Below, piece after piece: positions 35,099 to 46,138 of a stretch of DNA of 64,000 bases. Below the pieces are notes generated by a model. That model did no database searches. It saw nothing but the letters and a program-made list of their open reading frames with translations, and was not told where the DNA came from. The position numbers and the translations under genes are program-made. Source of the DNA: Krasilnikovozyma curviuscula (Eukaryota; Basidiomycota; Tremellomycetes; Cystofilobasidiales; Mrakiaceae); contig MVAQ01000060.1 of the NCBI GenBank assembly GCA_014825775.1, forward strand, positions 33,285-97,284. Reading direction: 5' to 3'. Within the stretch, counting starts at the first letter, position 1. Each line of letters opens with the position of its first letter.

Positions 35099-36404
35099 TC
35101 ACAGCTTACCACCAATCACAGAGGATATTTTTTGTGTATCGCTGTCCTCTGGGACCCATATTGCTGATGGTCGTACACCGTCACCCAGCTTTCTCAGCCA
35201 CTGACACACAGGCGTTGTAACTTCTTCGAAACGCTTTGTAGTTTATCGATTCAGCGGTGTATCGAAACAAAACAGTGTCAGACGCAACATTACTTACAGC
35301 AGTGAAGTTGTGGTCTGCTCCCTCGACGATATGAAGAGTCGTTGAACCTTCTCGTCCTTGCAATACGCGTTGCCAGAGGATGGCGTCGAATCTAATCAAA
35401 GTACACCATTAGTCGTACTTGCGTATAGCAAAACCACAGGGCCATTAGACTCACGGAGGTATCACAGTATCTGCACTTCCTTGAATCGTCAACACATCAA
35501 TATGTCGCGGGAACTTCTCTTTCGCAAAGTCGTTGGACCAGTCTGCGAACTCCTGGAGAGTCTCAGGCGTAACCCTCCCGACAAATTCTTTTCCGGCGAG
35601 ACGGGTTTTGAGGAGATAGTGAGGGGGCGTTGTATTTTTGAAACTCTCCTCATACAACGGTAGCCTCTGAAGAATTTTCTGAGTGCGCAAACGAAGTAAC
35701 GTGAATAGATACCCTGTTTGGGTAAACAACACGAAATTTACCTCCATCCTGTAACGTCCTGCTACATTTACGAATCTCTTCACACTAGATTTGAAGTGGC
35801 TCAGGTAGTATACCGAGACCACGCTTCCCTTCGAGTGCGAGCTGTCAAACGGACATCAAGAGCAAATATATCAATAGGCTATTGATTGCGGACAACAGAG
35901 CTTCAACTCACACTATTACGTCGACAATATAGCCCATGTTGTCCTCCAGATGCCGTATCACGCTTCGTAAATCAGCAACCTCATCGTGGAAAGCGGCCAT
36001 CGACCACACCTTTTCTGTTGTTGAGCTCTCGTGATACGGCCGGAAGTCGAATCTGAATGAGTCTCCTGGCAAGCTCCTGGCAAGATGCTTCTGAAAGAGG
36101 TAATCCTTATGGCTGTAACGACGGGGAAACCAAAGCTGCCGGTTAGAACTGAATTTAGCGGCAGAAAATATACTACTCTTACCCCATCGTTCCATGGAGA
36201 ATCTGCAGAAGTATAAATGAAGTGAGTCTTGTTCCTGGACTGACTTCAGAATTAAACACATACAAGAGTGCATGAGTCGCCTCTCTGTACCTCGAGCTCA
36301 GACCGTCGGTAGAGCGTTCCAACCAGCAGAGCACCTGCTTCCTCGAGATGGGGAATAGAGACCTTCTTTTCAGGGTGCTGGAGAGGCGGCCTTGGGACAC
36401 TCAT
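35099..36404 (-). CDS. Alpha/beta hydrolase (serine hydrolase, fungal family near KOG4667)
   Basis: Soluble serine hydrolase of unknown substrate. The ATG at 36404 begins MSVPRPPLQHPEKKVSIPHLEE. Spliced exons give ILHGTMG, HKDYLFQKHLARSLPGDSFRFDFRPY and DNMGYIVDVIV, then a nucleophile elbow SHSKGSVVSVYYLSHF (serine codon 35832-35834), where the usual first Gly of GxSxG is Ser. The acid-residue strand is DVLTIQGSADTVIPP and the histidine is in VEGADHNFTA. The last exon, 35099-35233, follows a 64-nt intron (35234-35297) and adds 44 residues (RFEEVTTPVCQWLRK...VIGGKL). Reading through that intron gives an inferior ending at 35181. About 93 bp separate its start from the divergent SH3 gene. Confidence 0.83.
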
Positions 36405-36497
36405 AACTCGATGAGGCGATTGGGTGAACGTCGATAAGAGAGAGACGTAATAGCCAGACGCTTTGTCTGACCGTCACCTTCTTTTGATTCTCCCAAA

Positions 36498-37646
36498 ATG
36501 TTTAGCAACCTGACGTATGAAGACAAGTGAGTATCCAAGAGTCTGTAGTCATGTCTGTGTTCGGTTCTGACCGTAGCTCGGAATTGGCATTGCAGGCAAG
36601 CGTTCTTTGAGCTGCTGGATGAGTAAGTGTATTCTGCTGCCATAGAGGTATTGTGCACGACTCACAATCCTTATCGCCCATTAGATACTTTGAATCTAGA
36701 CCTCAGTATTCTCTTCAAGCTCCTACAGCTCGAAACACAGCACCTGCTGCAGCAGCGGCCTCAACGGGTGGAAGCGGTCGATCTCTCCCTCCTCCAGCTC
36801 CCAGACAATCTCCGTCATACTCCTCTGCACCTTCCCCACCCCCCACACCAGCAGCACCAGCATCCCCGAGTGTCCTCAGCTCGTTCGCAGCCAAGAACCA
36901 GCAGCTCGCCGGAAACTTGATCAGTTCGGGTCTCCAACACCACGCCTCTACCGCAGGAAACGGTACCAAGTGGGGTGGTGTCATGGCGAATCCAAAGGTC
37001 TCCGGCACTTTAGGAAAGATTGGAGCTGCTAGCTTAGCTAAATCTGGGAATAGCCCGTCACCTCCTCCAGCTCCTTCGCCGGCGGTCACCAAGAACGGAG
37101 CTGGAGCAGGGCTTGTCAGCTCGAAGTCATTCGGACACGTGGATACCTCTTCTGGATTCGGTGCTATGAAAACCATGTTCAAAGATCCTCAGAAAGGTGT
37201 GTGGTAGGACAACCGTCGCATCGCTCCTCAATTAGGCTGCTGACCTAGTTTCTTACGTCTCTGTTGTTCAGTCCCACCACCTGCCGCCGCTCCAATCCCA
37301 TCAGCATACTCTAGTCAGCCTAAGAAATCTCTGAATGTACCTCCGCCGCCTCAAAGACGCGGTGCTGCACCCGCACCTGAGCCAGAGCCTGAGCCGGAAG
37401 AAGAGTTCGAGGGCGACTATGCCGAGGCTGTCTATGACTTCAGTAGTGCTGTGAGTAACGACACCGTCCGCTTTTATCCTTTTGCTGACTGGCTGGTGCC
37501 CAAAACAGGAAGCTGGAGATCTATCCGTCAAAGCCAAGGTTGTTGTTCAGATCCTCGAGAAGACTTCAGCAGATTGGTGGAAGTGCAGGAATCCTCAAAC
37601 AGGGGAGGAGGGTTTGGTTCCCAGTGCTTATATGAAGGATATTTGA
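36498..37646 (+). CDS. SH3-domain protein, fungal SH3 signalling type
   Basis: An adaptor protein with one C-terminal SH3 domain, expected to bind proline-rich actin or endocytic partners. The ATG at 36498 begins MFSNLTYEDK, and two short introns lead to QAFFELLDEYFESRP, the conserved N-terminal helix of fungal SH3 signalling proteins. A Pro/Ala/Ser-rich linker follows (PSPPPTPAAPASP). Then comes a conserved helical patch (LISSGLQHHASTAGNGTKWGG, MANPKVSGTLGKIG), more proline, an acidic EPEPEPEEEFEGD stretch, and the SH3 fold: AEAVYDFSSAEAGDLS, ADWWKCRNPQTGEEGLVPSAYMKDI (ALYDY, WW and the final PSNYV-like strand all recognisable). It ends at 37646. Confidence 0.88.
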
Positions 37647-37854
37647 GTAGGAATAATTGTAGGGATAACTGTACTACCGTTGAGATTAGTCAAATGGCTT
37701 TCACGATTACACGCCAACGATGGCCCAAATTTTTAGAGCAAGCTGAATATTATATATCTAAGCAGATGCAACAATTCCGCCCTCTGGAATGTAAGTGGTA
37801 TAGCCGCTCTGTAGAAAAACGGTTAGTCAGACGAGGATGCGATGGTGCACGGTT

Positions 37855-39362
37855 TTAGGTTCGATTGCTCACATGAACTTCACCAGTAGGCGAGGAGTAC
37901 AGCGTCGTCCAATCGATGGGAACAGTATCCAAAGGTTTTCCGGACTTGACCCTGTTGGCAAAGTCGGGATTATTGATGAGCGGTCGACCGAAGACGGCAG
38001 CATCAATCTCTCCCGACTCCACCAGTGCGTGGGCGCTCTCTGGTTGAAGCTGACAGAAAATATTCAATTAGATCAAGCCAGCTGCTTCAATAGATGGACA
38101 TTGGGTACTTACTCCAACATTATAAAACACTAAAGAGTTCTTAATGAAAGGCTTGAAGACCTTTAGAAGGTCCATCGGGGTGCCTCTTCCTGTCGGGTCC
38201 ATCATAGGAGAATGGCCTGCGAGCTGAACATAGGCAAGGTGGAGCTTGCTAATCTCAGTGAAGAGGTAAGAAAATTGCTCGATGGTATCCTTCTCAGGCA
38301 TTCCCTACATTTCGACAGAAAGAAGTAGCGTCAATTTACGAACGACCTAAACGATGGACTAGCATTGAAGAGTAGATTTACCACGTCGTTGTATCCTCCC
38401 GATGGACTGATTTTGATACCCACTCTCTTCGAACCGTAAACGTCAATCAACACCTTCAGGACCTCCAACGTGAACCTAGCTCTGTTTTCGACACTACCGC
38501 CGTAACTGTCGGTGCGGTGGTTTGTAGAAGAGTCGAGGAATTGGTGTGGAAGGTATCCGTTGGCACCGTGGAGCTCGATGCCGTCAAATCCAGCTTCCTT
38601 GGCGAAGAAGGCAGCAGCTTTGTAATCGGCGATCGCGTCCTTAATTTGTTGCTCCGTCATCGCTACTGGCTCCTCATAGTGCGCGTCTGGTCCCAGATCA
38701 TGGAAAGAACCACCATTTGCAGCAATTGCGGAGGGGGCGAGGACAGGCTGCAAAGCGAAGAATCTCGATGTTAGAGGTGGCGCTGTAGATGCTGACCGAG
38801 CAAGATGAAACGAACCTTTCCACCTTGCTGTGGCATGTCAGGGTGACTGACACGACCAACATGCCATAACTGAGCGAAAATGGCTGTGTTGCCGGCTTCA
38901 TGAACCGCATCGACAACCGTCTTCCAACCCAGAGCATGCTCGTGGTCCCAGATTCCAGGCGCATTTGCCCATTGGGTCCCTTTTCGGCGATTTCCAATGA
39001 AGCGAGCAAGTCAGCCTTTTGTGAAAGTTGTATTCACGAGATATGAAAGAGATGTTTACCTTGAGGTGAAATTAGCGTTCCCTCGGTCAAGATCAGACCA
39101 GTTCCTCCTCTAACAACACAGAAGTTGACATTCCGTCAGGAAACGACTTGCTTCTAAAAAAGGATGGTTTCTTCACTCACTGAGCTCTTTGAACATAGTA
39201 ATCCTTCATCGGTTGCGATGGAACTGTACCCTTCCGAAGGTCGAATTTGTAGTCTGGGGCAGCGACTGCTCTGTTTCTGGTAAGAGAAGCCATGACAACT
39301 CTGTTTTCGAGAACGAGGTTCTCATCGATCTTGAGTGGCTTAAAAAGAGAGGGGAATTCCAT
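37855..39362 (-). CDS. Old Yellow Enzyme family NADH:flavin oxidoreductase
   Basis: FMN-dependent ene-reductase with a TIM-barrel fold that reduces activated C=C bonds. The ATG at 39362 begins MEFPSLFKPLKIDENLVLENRVVMASLTRNRA. Later motifs are FAQLWHVGRVSHP, the active site HGANGYLPHQFLDSSTNHRTDSYGGSVENRARF (His-x2-Asn and Tyr proton donor), and AVFGRPLINNPDFANRV for phosphate binding. It ends GEVHVSNRT at 37855. Introns are short and in phase. Length fits the family (about 380 residues). The physiological substrate is unknown. The gene converges on the SH3 gene with 208 bp between stops. Confidence 0.95.
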
Positions 39363-39963
39363 GCCGAAAGGGTGCGATACCGTGAGTGTGTTTGACTGGA
39401 GTGGGGGGATGGGATAGAAGACACGGAACGCTCCAACCGGACCTCATTTATACTCGAAAAAGGCCTCGAGACGTGGAACCCACCAGGTGGAGGTGTATGC
39501 CATAAGCAGCGAGAGGAGGTGCCCTCTCTGATATTTTGCTGACGCCGTTTCGGTTAAACCTACGAGTCGCCGACGCTGAAATGGCGTAGAGTACAATGAA
39601 CCTGCCTGCGGGCATGTTTATACCAGCGATTTCAGAAAAAGAAGTCAGAAGCAAGCAAAAGCACTCTAAGAGAGCACCGTGGAAGTCCCGGCGCGCCTTA
39701 CGGTGTGATCAAAAAGGCTTCAGCTGGCGAAAAGGTATCTCCGCTAGTCCTGGGACTTGCGATTTCAGCCTTGCTGAGGTAATGAGATTCCACGGGCATC
39801 CTGGGACTTAAAAATATTATTGTTCTGGAATGGTATTCACATACAGTTGACGACAAAATAGCGTTTGCTCATCGCAAAGCGGACGAACCATAGCCATCCA
39901 TCACAACCAACAGACCACCTAGAACAGAATACAGCCATGGGTACAAAAAGCCAGAAAATCCCC
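39363..39963. other. Upstream region of the OYE gene
   Basis: This is 601 bp containing the OYE promoter and the 3' flank of the SET-TAD3 gene. I see no supported gene or obvious repeat. Confidence 0.35.
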
Positions 39964-42576
39964 TCAAACAGCGATATGAGCCGGAATCTGTAACTTGGTC
40001 ATCATCTCCTCACTCATGTCCACCTGCGCTTGATATACAGCGTATTGGTGATTCAGCGCCTGGTTTCCATGAACGCCTGCCGCCCCGCCACAGCCTCCCC
40101 ATTTTGATGGTATCACGTAAACAACCTCTCTCACTCTAGAGTGTAGAAGAGCCATCGAACACATCACACAGGGCTCGTGGGTGGTGAAAAGGGTAAGGGA
40201 GGTGAGAAGATAATCGGCTCCATTCTTGGTTGGGACGCTCGAGCTGAAAGGTGGGAGCGTTCGCAGCTTGGCAATAGAAGCAACTCCATTTAGTGCTGCA
40301 TGTCGTAAAGGATGGTGGGAGGTGTTTCTAGTGTCATACGCTGATGCTCTGATTCCAGGTGTAGGTGGGATGGTGAGAGACTCTGTCGTCCACGAAGGAG
40401 CCGATGATATGAAAACGGCTATTGGAAGTTGGCCCTGTTCTCCAGCCTTCACAGCTTCTTTCAACACCCTTTGAACGCCATCCAACATCCACTCCATTCT
40501 TCCCCTCGTCCAGCCTACCTCCAGCTTAGTGCCACCTCTGTGAGGGGCAAACGAGACGGGCCAGAGCTCTCCTTTGAGTTTGGTTTGAGTCATTGTTCGC
40601 CCAGCATGCGTTGGAACCATTGTTGTGTAGGGTATCAGGAAATCTAGCGAAGGGGTGGATTCAGACAGAAGCTGTTGAAGTTTGGCGAGGTTGAGGAGGT
40701 TCGATGGATAGAGAATGATGGCGTTTCCATCTTCCTTTGAGTTCGTTGGTTGCAATTGATTTGGGTTCGGCATAGCCTCTTCTGGGGAGGAACGATACTT
40801 CTTCACCCGCTTGAGGTGCCTCATCTCTTCGATGTCGAACTCATTCTTTCGAATGAAATCCAGCACATGTCGAGTATAAGAACCACCGTTCGGGATGTTA
40901 ACCGCCCAAGCTGCGACTAATAACGAGGAGAAAAGTAAATAGAAGGTCAGAAGATTCTTGAAGGGAAGTAGAAAGTGCAAGAACACATTACTCACATGTC
41001 TCCCATCCCTCATCACTCTCCTGCCCTCTGATCTCTCGATCCTTCAGTACATCATCACCTTCGATGGCCTTCCACTTTACTCCATTGATACCAGCGCCCA
41101 TCTGGTCCCAACTCAGAATCTCGTTCCTCTGCTCATCCGTCAGCCATCCAGAAGGATCTTGCAGTGCATCCGGCAGTTCAACAGATTGTGACAGAACGGA
41201 TGTTGCTGATGGCTTTGACAACGGAGTAGGTAATGAAGAGGATGCAATCAAACTTGACAGGTGGGTGATATCACCATACGCATGGGAAGATGAGGCGTGG
41301 TGTGGTGAATAGTTCGAAGAGGATGCCGAGGAACAGGAGCAAGTTGAGGAACAGCTTGATGACAATGAGGTCGAAGATGATGCACCATGCTTTTTGCTGT
41401 TCTTGGCGTATGACTCCGAAAAGCTGGTGCTAGCTGTTGCGGTAGTAGCGTTGGTTGTGGAGGAAGCGTTGGTCGAAGTGCTAGTTGTGTCAGCGTTCGC
41501 ATCATTGCTCAAGCCCAACCCTCGTAGACCCTCCCTGACCTTTCCTGCATCTTTCTCACTCATCACAGCGCTTCTTCCGACTTTGCTCTTCTTAATCAGC
41601 TTCTTCCTTGCTTTACCCCGTCGATGTTCCGCTGAAGGGTCGACAGATTCCCGCATGATAGCTCTGGCCTCTTCTCTTAGCAGCCGGCGCTTTAAAGTCT
41701 CAGGGGATGGCGGTGGTAAAAGAGAGTCGCTAGCGGGAAGGTTGTCAAGTTCTGCTTCAGCTAAGATTTCGTCAGCTTCAACGTATGTTTCAGTAGACGA
41801 GGGTAGTTGGAGGTTTTCTTCCTCTTTCAGCGGTGATAGGGGCGATGAGAATGGAAGTGGTTCCAGGACATCGGGGAAAGCAGTTGACAGGCTTCGAGGA
41901 TGCTCGTCTTGAGAGGATGTAGGATACACGGGTTTGAACCAAAGCTTATCTTCAGCCCCGTAGGATATCGTGAGTTCAGTGTTTGGTGGTATCAATTTCT
42001 ACTCAAAGAATAGCAAAAAGAATGATAGATCAGACATTAGATCGTTTATAAAGTAGCGTCGCCAAAACTCACGGTGACCACAAATCGAATGGTCTTGGTT
42101 TCAAGTGATCGAAAGAATGACACGTTAGGGTTCGGAGAATGATTGAAGAGAGAGCCTGAGCAAGGTAAAGTAAGTCAATAAGCGATACGGTGGTCGAGTC
42201 ACAAATTTCTACCGGTTACCAACACCAAGCAAAAGCTAGGTTCATGAAAAAAAAAAAAAAAAGAATGCGAAGACTAACCCATTCCCAAAGCCAATGCCAT
42301 CGTACCCATCCTGTCCCATACAAATGTGTAGTGATCCAGTATAGTCTTTCTTCCGTACTCCTCCCACTCTGTCGGACTGAAAGTCAAAACTGGACATTCT
42401 TCGACCAATTGACCTGGCACCAGCGCCTGATCAGACAAGGTAAAGATTCCGTTACCAGTAGCAGCAGTTGTGATGATAGACAAGTTGCAAGGGTTGAGCT
42501 TAAAAGGGGCTCGAAGTGCTTCTGAACTTGAGGCCACCTCGCCATTTGCTGCGTCGTTCTGCTTGGGAAGGGACAT
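39964..42576 (-). CDS. TAD3: SET domain fused to tRNA adenosine deaminase subunit Tad3
   Basis: One spliced frame of roughly 780 residues. N-terminal SET-like domain: GNGIFTLSDQALVPGQLVEECPVLTF, TILDHYTFVW, ALALGMGSLFNHSPNPNVSFF and LIPPNTELTISYGAEDKLWF (the NHS and ISYG motifs line the AdoMet site). A ~260-residue Ser-rich linker follows. The C-terminal part matches Tad3/ADAT3: SWAVNIPNGG, MRHLKRVKKY, HHPLRHAALNGV, THEPCVMCSMALLHSRVREVVYV and the GVHGNQALNHQY end. The zinc His (codon 40300-40302) and PCxxC are present, but the catalytic Glu position is Ala (40294-40296), as expected for the non-catalytic partner of Tad2 in making inosine at tRNA position 34. Introns joining the parts are in phase, including one after WET. 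The stop is at 39964. Confidence 0.85.
42247..42262 (+). repeat. A16 homopolymer inside a SET-TAD3 intron
   Basis: Sixteen consecutive A (T on the coding strand) sit in the first intron of the SET-TAD3 gene, where they may serve as a strong polypyrimidine tract. Seen directly; length may be variable. Confidence 0.8.
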
Positions 42577-42867
42577 TACCGCCCGGATCTAGAAAGAGCT
42601 GCACCAATTGACGTTGGAAGTTGCTGGGATTGGATCAAGGTATAGTTGGTTCTAACAGAGAGCTTTGGTAAGACTGATCTGGTTTCAAAGATTGTCGTTG
42701 TCTCTGTCACACTACCAGTACAGTAACAAAAATTTGGGTAAGTCGTTACAGGTTCAGGTTGCCACGAAACTAGTCCTGGTCCATTCGATACTAGTACAAT
42801 CAGATAGAGCTATACGATGATACTCATTCTACTACATCGATCATTGACTCCTACCCTCGACATCTTC

Positions 42868-44280
42868 CTATGCCTTTGGGGTCCAACCCATCTTTCTCAG
42901 ATCTCTTTCTACTGCAGCCCTCCTCTGTTGAACAGCTGCTCGCTCTACCGCAATCTTCTTCCACTCAGCTCCCTCAAATCCATCCAATCGAGCCTGCAGT
43001 TCCTCTTCCTCTCCTTCAAACCTCTTGATTCTCCGAGCGAGCGTCTCATGGAATGTTTCCAGGCTCTTGGCGAGATTTGGGGTAGAGTGGAGGAGGGTTT
43101 GAAGAAGCCTTGGTGGTAAAAGCTCAAGTTTGAGAAGTAGCGATGACGAGAGAGAAAGGAGGTGGTCGAGGGACGCGGTACGATTAGCTTGTAGTCCATC
43201 ATCTCCAGAAACATCCGACAGAAGGGAAGGAAGTGATGCAGCTAGCTCCGCATGCATCTTCGAAGAAGAAGGATCGAGAGAGACGTTGTGTGCCGAAACG
43301 GAGATGGTTTTTGAGAAAGCGAATCGAGAGAAGGATGATGTTTGGTTTCAGCAGGGCCAACGTATACTACTATTACGAAAGGAGCAACTCACAGCCTCTA
43401 CTTCCTCGCTGATGTGAAGAATCTGAGATTCCACAACTCCAAGATACTTTTTCTTTCCCTTCAAGTCCGCTTTCCGTTGTTTAACTACAGCACCTAGTTG
43501 TTCAGCTTTTGCCTGGGTAAGTGCTGAATTTTCTGTTCCGTCGAGTCCGTAGAAGTATCGGGTAAGGGTCAGAAGTGAGGACTTGAGAAGAGAAGATAGT
43601 AGTGAGATAGCTGCAGCGGACTGTGAATAGGAAAGTGTCAGCATATAGCTGCATCCAATGCAAGAACCAAAAAGTTCCACTGACCGCTTCGTCTCCACAA
43701 TGGAAACTAGACAAAATGGCATTCTTGTTCGTCACTGTGGATATTTTTTCACCAGCCTTTAAAGCCATTGTGCTACCAGAGGCAAGAACAGATATGATTT
43801 CCTGCAACGGAATGCTGGTGAGCAACGCACACCCAGGCGACAATCGTCGGGAAGAACTGTCCAGTCCCTCACCTTTCGCACAGCTTCCTGATCTGGAGAG
43901 GTCGTTGCTTCAATGAGATGGAGGAGCAGTATCGAAGCTTGTAAGGACTGGTCTATAGCAGCAGCCATCTGTGACGACAACGAGACGAATGAAAACGGTC
44001 AGCACGGCAGATTCAAGACGAATTGAACCAAGACGGTAAACTACTGACTGAGTCTGCTGAAGCTTGCAATCCAGGTAGAACTTGATCTCTCATATCGTTT
44101 GGATCCAGCTGCATCGTGCTGCAAGTTAACGATTTGATTCTGCAGGTTTGGATGGAGCTCAAGCGCGAGCGGACAAGAGGTCCACGACAATTTGTCCGAA
44201 AATTCGCTATCCTTCCTGTAAGACGAGAAAGTAGAGATGAATAACTCGCTCTGCTTGCGTGAGAACGAAAATAGATTCAT
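42868..44280 (-). CDS. Unrecognised mostly helical/coiled-coil protein
   Basis: The ATG at 44280 begins MNLFSFSRKQSELFISTFSS. Further exons read NQSLQASILLLHLIEATTSP, EIISVLASGSTMALKAGEKI, LLSSLLKSSLLTLTRYFYGLDG and AVVKQRKADLKGKKKYLGVVESQILHISEEVEA. The last exon holds HAELAASLPSLLSDVSGD, a leucine-rich helix (LLSLSSSLLLKLELLPPRLLQ) and a charged coiled coil (RRIKRFEGEEEELQARLDGFEGAEWKK), ending MGWTPKA. Heptad-like Leu spacing suggests a structural or complex-forming protein (kinetochore, HAUS-like or vesicle-tether types are possible), but I recognise no family. The first splice join has two possible acceptors. It follows TSC10 on the same strand with 104 bp between them. Confidence 0.6.
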
Positions 44281-44384
44281 TTTAGCTCTGGTCTATCACA
44301 CAAGATGGGCATATCTCGAGCTATGAAACTCCTAATTCTAAGCATGCTCCTGGCACCGCCTCACCACCAGCAAGATCATATACA

Positions 44385-45732
44385 CTAGAGACCACCAGAG
44401 TTCGGCGCTGAGTTTTTATAGAATCCGTTAGCGACAAGATGCGCTGTATGTTCCTTTTTGTGGATGTCAACCAGGTGGTCCGCGTACATTCTCCAGAACG
44501 GCAATCCAATCTTATCAAGTGAAGAAGAAGGGTCAGAGAATACTCAGCGGACTAGTGTAAAGCGCAAAGCCTACCCATCCTAACCACGCGAGCATGTTGT
44601 CAAGGATCGAGTTGTTGTACGGAACGATTCCACGATTTGTGCACCGGAAAAGACCAGTAACTATTTCATTTGTGATATGAAAGTAGCCACGATCAATACC
44701 TGAGGAGTCATGGTGGGCGTCAGTTGGATGATCTCCTGGATGTCAAAGCGACGCAGAAGGGCCGGGAGGAGACAAAGAATTACCGTAAAGGAGACCACTA
44801 GCAACGCGCTCCGGCGTCAAGGGCTCGTCTCCACCTTCGATATCTTTTGTAAGCTGAGGCTTGATGAGCTCTTCCTTCTCAAACCCTGGCGACAAGATCC
44901 CGCTTGGGAAAAGGCAGTGAACGCTGATATCGTAGAGCATCAACTCGCTCCTCAACGTATCCGCCAGCCCTCTCAGAGCATGCTTCGCTGGAGCGTAACT
45001 AGAATATCCCGGGATACCCATGTAGCCCAAGGTGGAGGAGACAAAGACGATTTTGCCTTTGATACCGTGTTGAGCCATGAGTGTGGCGCTGGCTTTAGCG
45101 AAAAAGCAAGCTGACCAGTAATCCATGTTCATCGAGTCAATAAGCGTTTCGTCGCTCTGTTCAAGGAAGAATCCAGGAGTGGATCCACCAGCACAAAGGA
45201 AGACCGCATCTGGTGCTTTGCCGCCGTAATTGTTGATGGAAGCGATGAGGCCATATTTGGCGCCAGCTGAGGTTGAGAGATCCGAAGAGGCGTAATTAAG
45301 TAGTTGATGAGGTGATACTAGTGATGCCTTTATTTGCATGCAATTGGAACCAAAAATGAGTTACCTGCTGAAGAACTCCGACATTAAAGAATCGAATCAC
45401 CTTGAGGGTCTCAATAGCGCCTTCCAATTTTGCTACATTCCTGGCTACGATCGTGACATTAGCGCCTCTCTCGAGCAACTGCTTAGCCAAAGCAAGTCCC
45501 AATCCCTGGCTCCCCCCTGTGACGATGCAATGCTGTAAGAGCCAAAATCGCATTCAACAGCAGAGTTCTGGCTCAGTCAAGAACAGAAGGATACTCTCAC
45601 CTTTCCAACACAGTCCCACTTTTTCTTAGCAAAAGGGTTCAACCAAGCCATTCCGATGAGAGCTACTACTGCTGAAAAGACCAGGGAGGACGTAGGGATG
45701 GATGACAAGTCGAGTGGGTCGAATAAGGTCAT
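44385..45732 (-). CDS. TSC10: 3-ketodihydrosphingosine reductase
   Basis: Short-chain dehydrogenase of the ER membrane that reduces 3-ketosphinganine to dihydrosphingosine with NADPH, the second step of ceramide synthesis. The ATG at 45732 starts MTLFDPLDLSSIP with a membrane anchor (SLVFSAVVALIGMAWLNPF). The Rossmann motif is HCIVTGGSQGLGLALAKQLLERGA (TGxxxGLG), then VTIVARNVAKLE, CAGGSTPGFF, GKIVFVSSTLGYMG (catalytic Ser) and YSSYAPAKHALRGLADTLRSEL (YxxxK). A C-terminal hydrophobic segment (LDNMLAWLGWIGLPFWRMYADHLVDIHKK) resembles Tsc10/KDSR, and the stop is at 44385 after NSGGL. Five or six introns. Family assignment rests on the CAGG..GFF and C-terminal features. Confidence 0.87.
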
Positions 45733-46138
45733 TCCTCGCTTCAACGAGCTAGCTGTTGATGGAAAAAGTGATCCGTCAGCTACTTCCTTTTAATGATTCT
45801 CTTCTGAGCCTGAATCACCTTAAAAACGTTGACGACCAAGTGGACGTTTCAGACCAGTGAAGCCACTGAGGAAGGCGCGACGGAAAATCACGTTCTCTCT
45901 AACGTCGACAAACACATCCTTGAGCATTTTCAATAAAAGCAGAGCTTGCTTCACTTGTTAGATTGCAGGAAGCTTCATTAAAGTCCAGTGATAGTGGTCC
46001 TTTCCTCCAGCTTATGCGCCAGTTTGGTGAGTCTGCAGCAGAGGACGTTTCCGGTGTCATCAGTTACTCCAAGTAGACCAAAGGGCCGTCTAGATACTCG
46101 AGCTTCTTCCATCAAGGGTAGCCAAGGTGGCCAGGTCT
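45733..46138. promoter_or_regulatory. Divergent promoter region, TSC10 / GT90
   Basis: This is 406 bp between outward-facing starts; no gene is seen. Sequence is of mixed composition without an obvious TATA box at either end. Confidence 0.35.

Noticed and set aside
43994..44110. Stop codons between exons 1 and 2 of the unrecognised helical protein
   Set aside because: An intron with GTCAGT donor and an acceptor at GCTATAG joins the frames as RLNQSLQ; no sign of a pseudogene.
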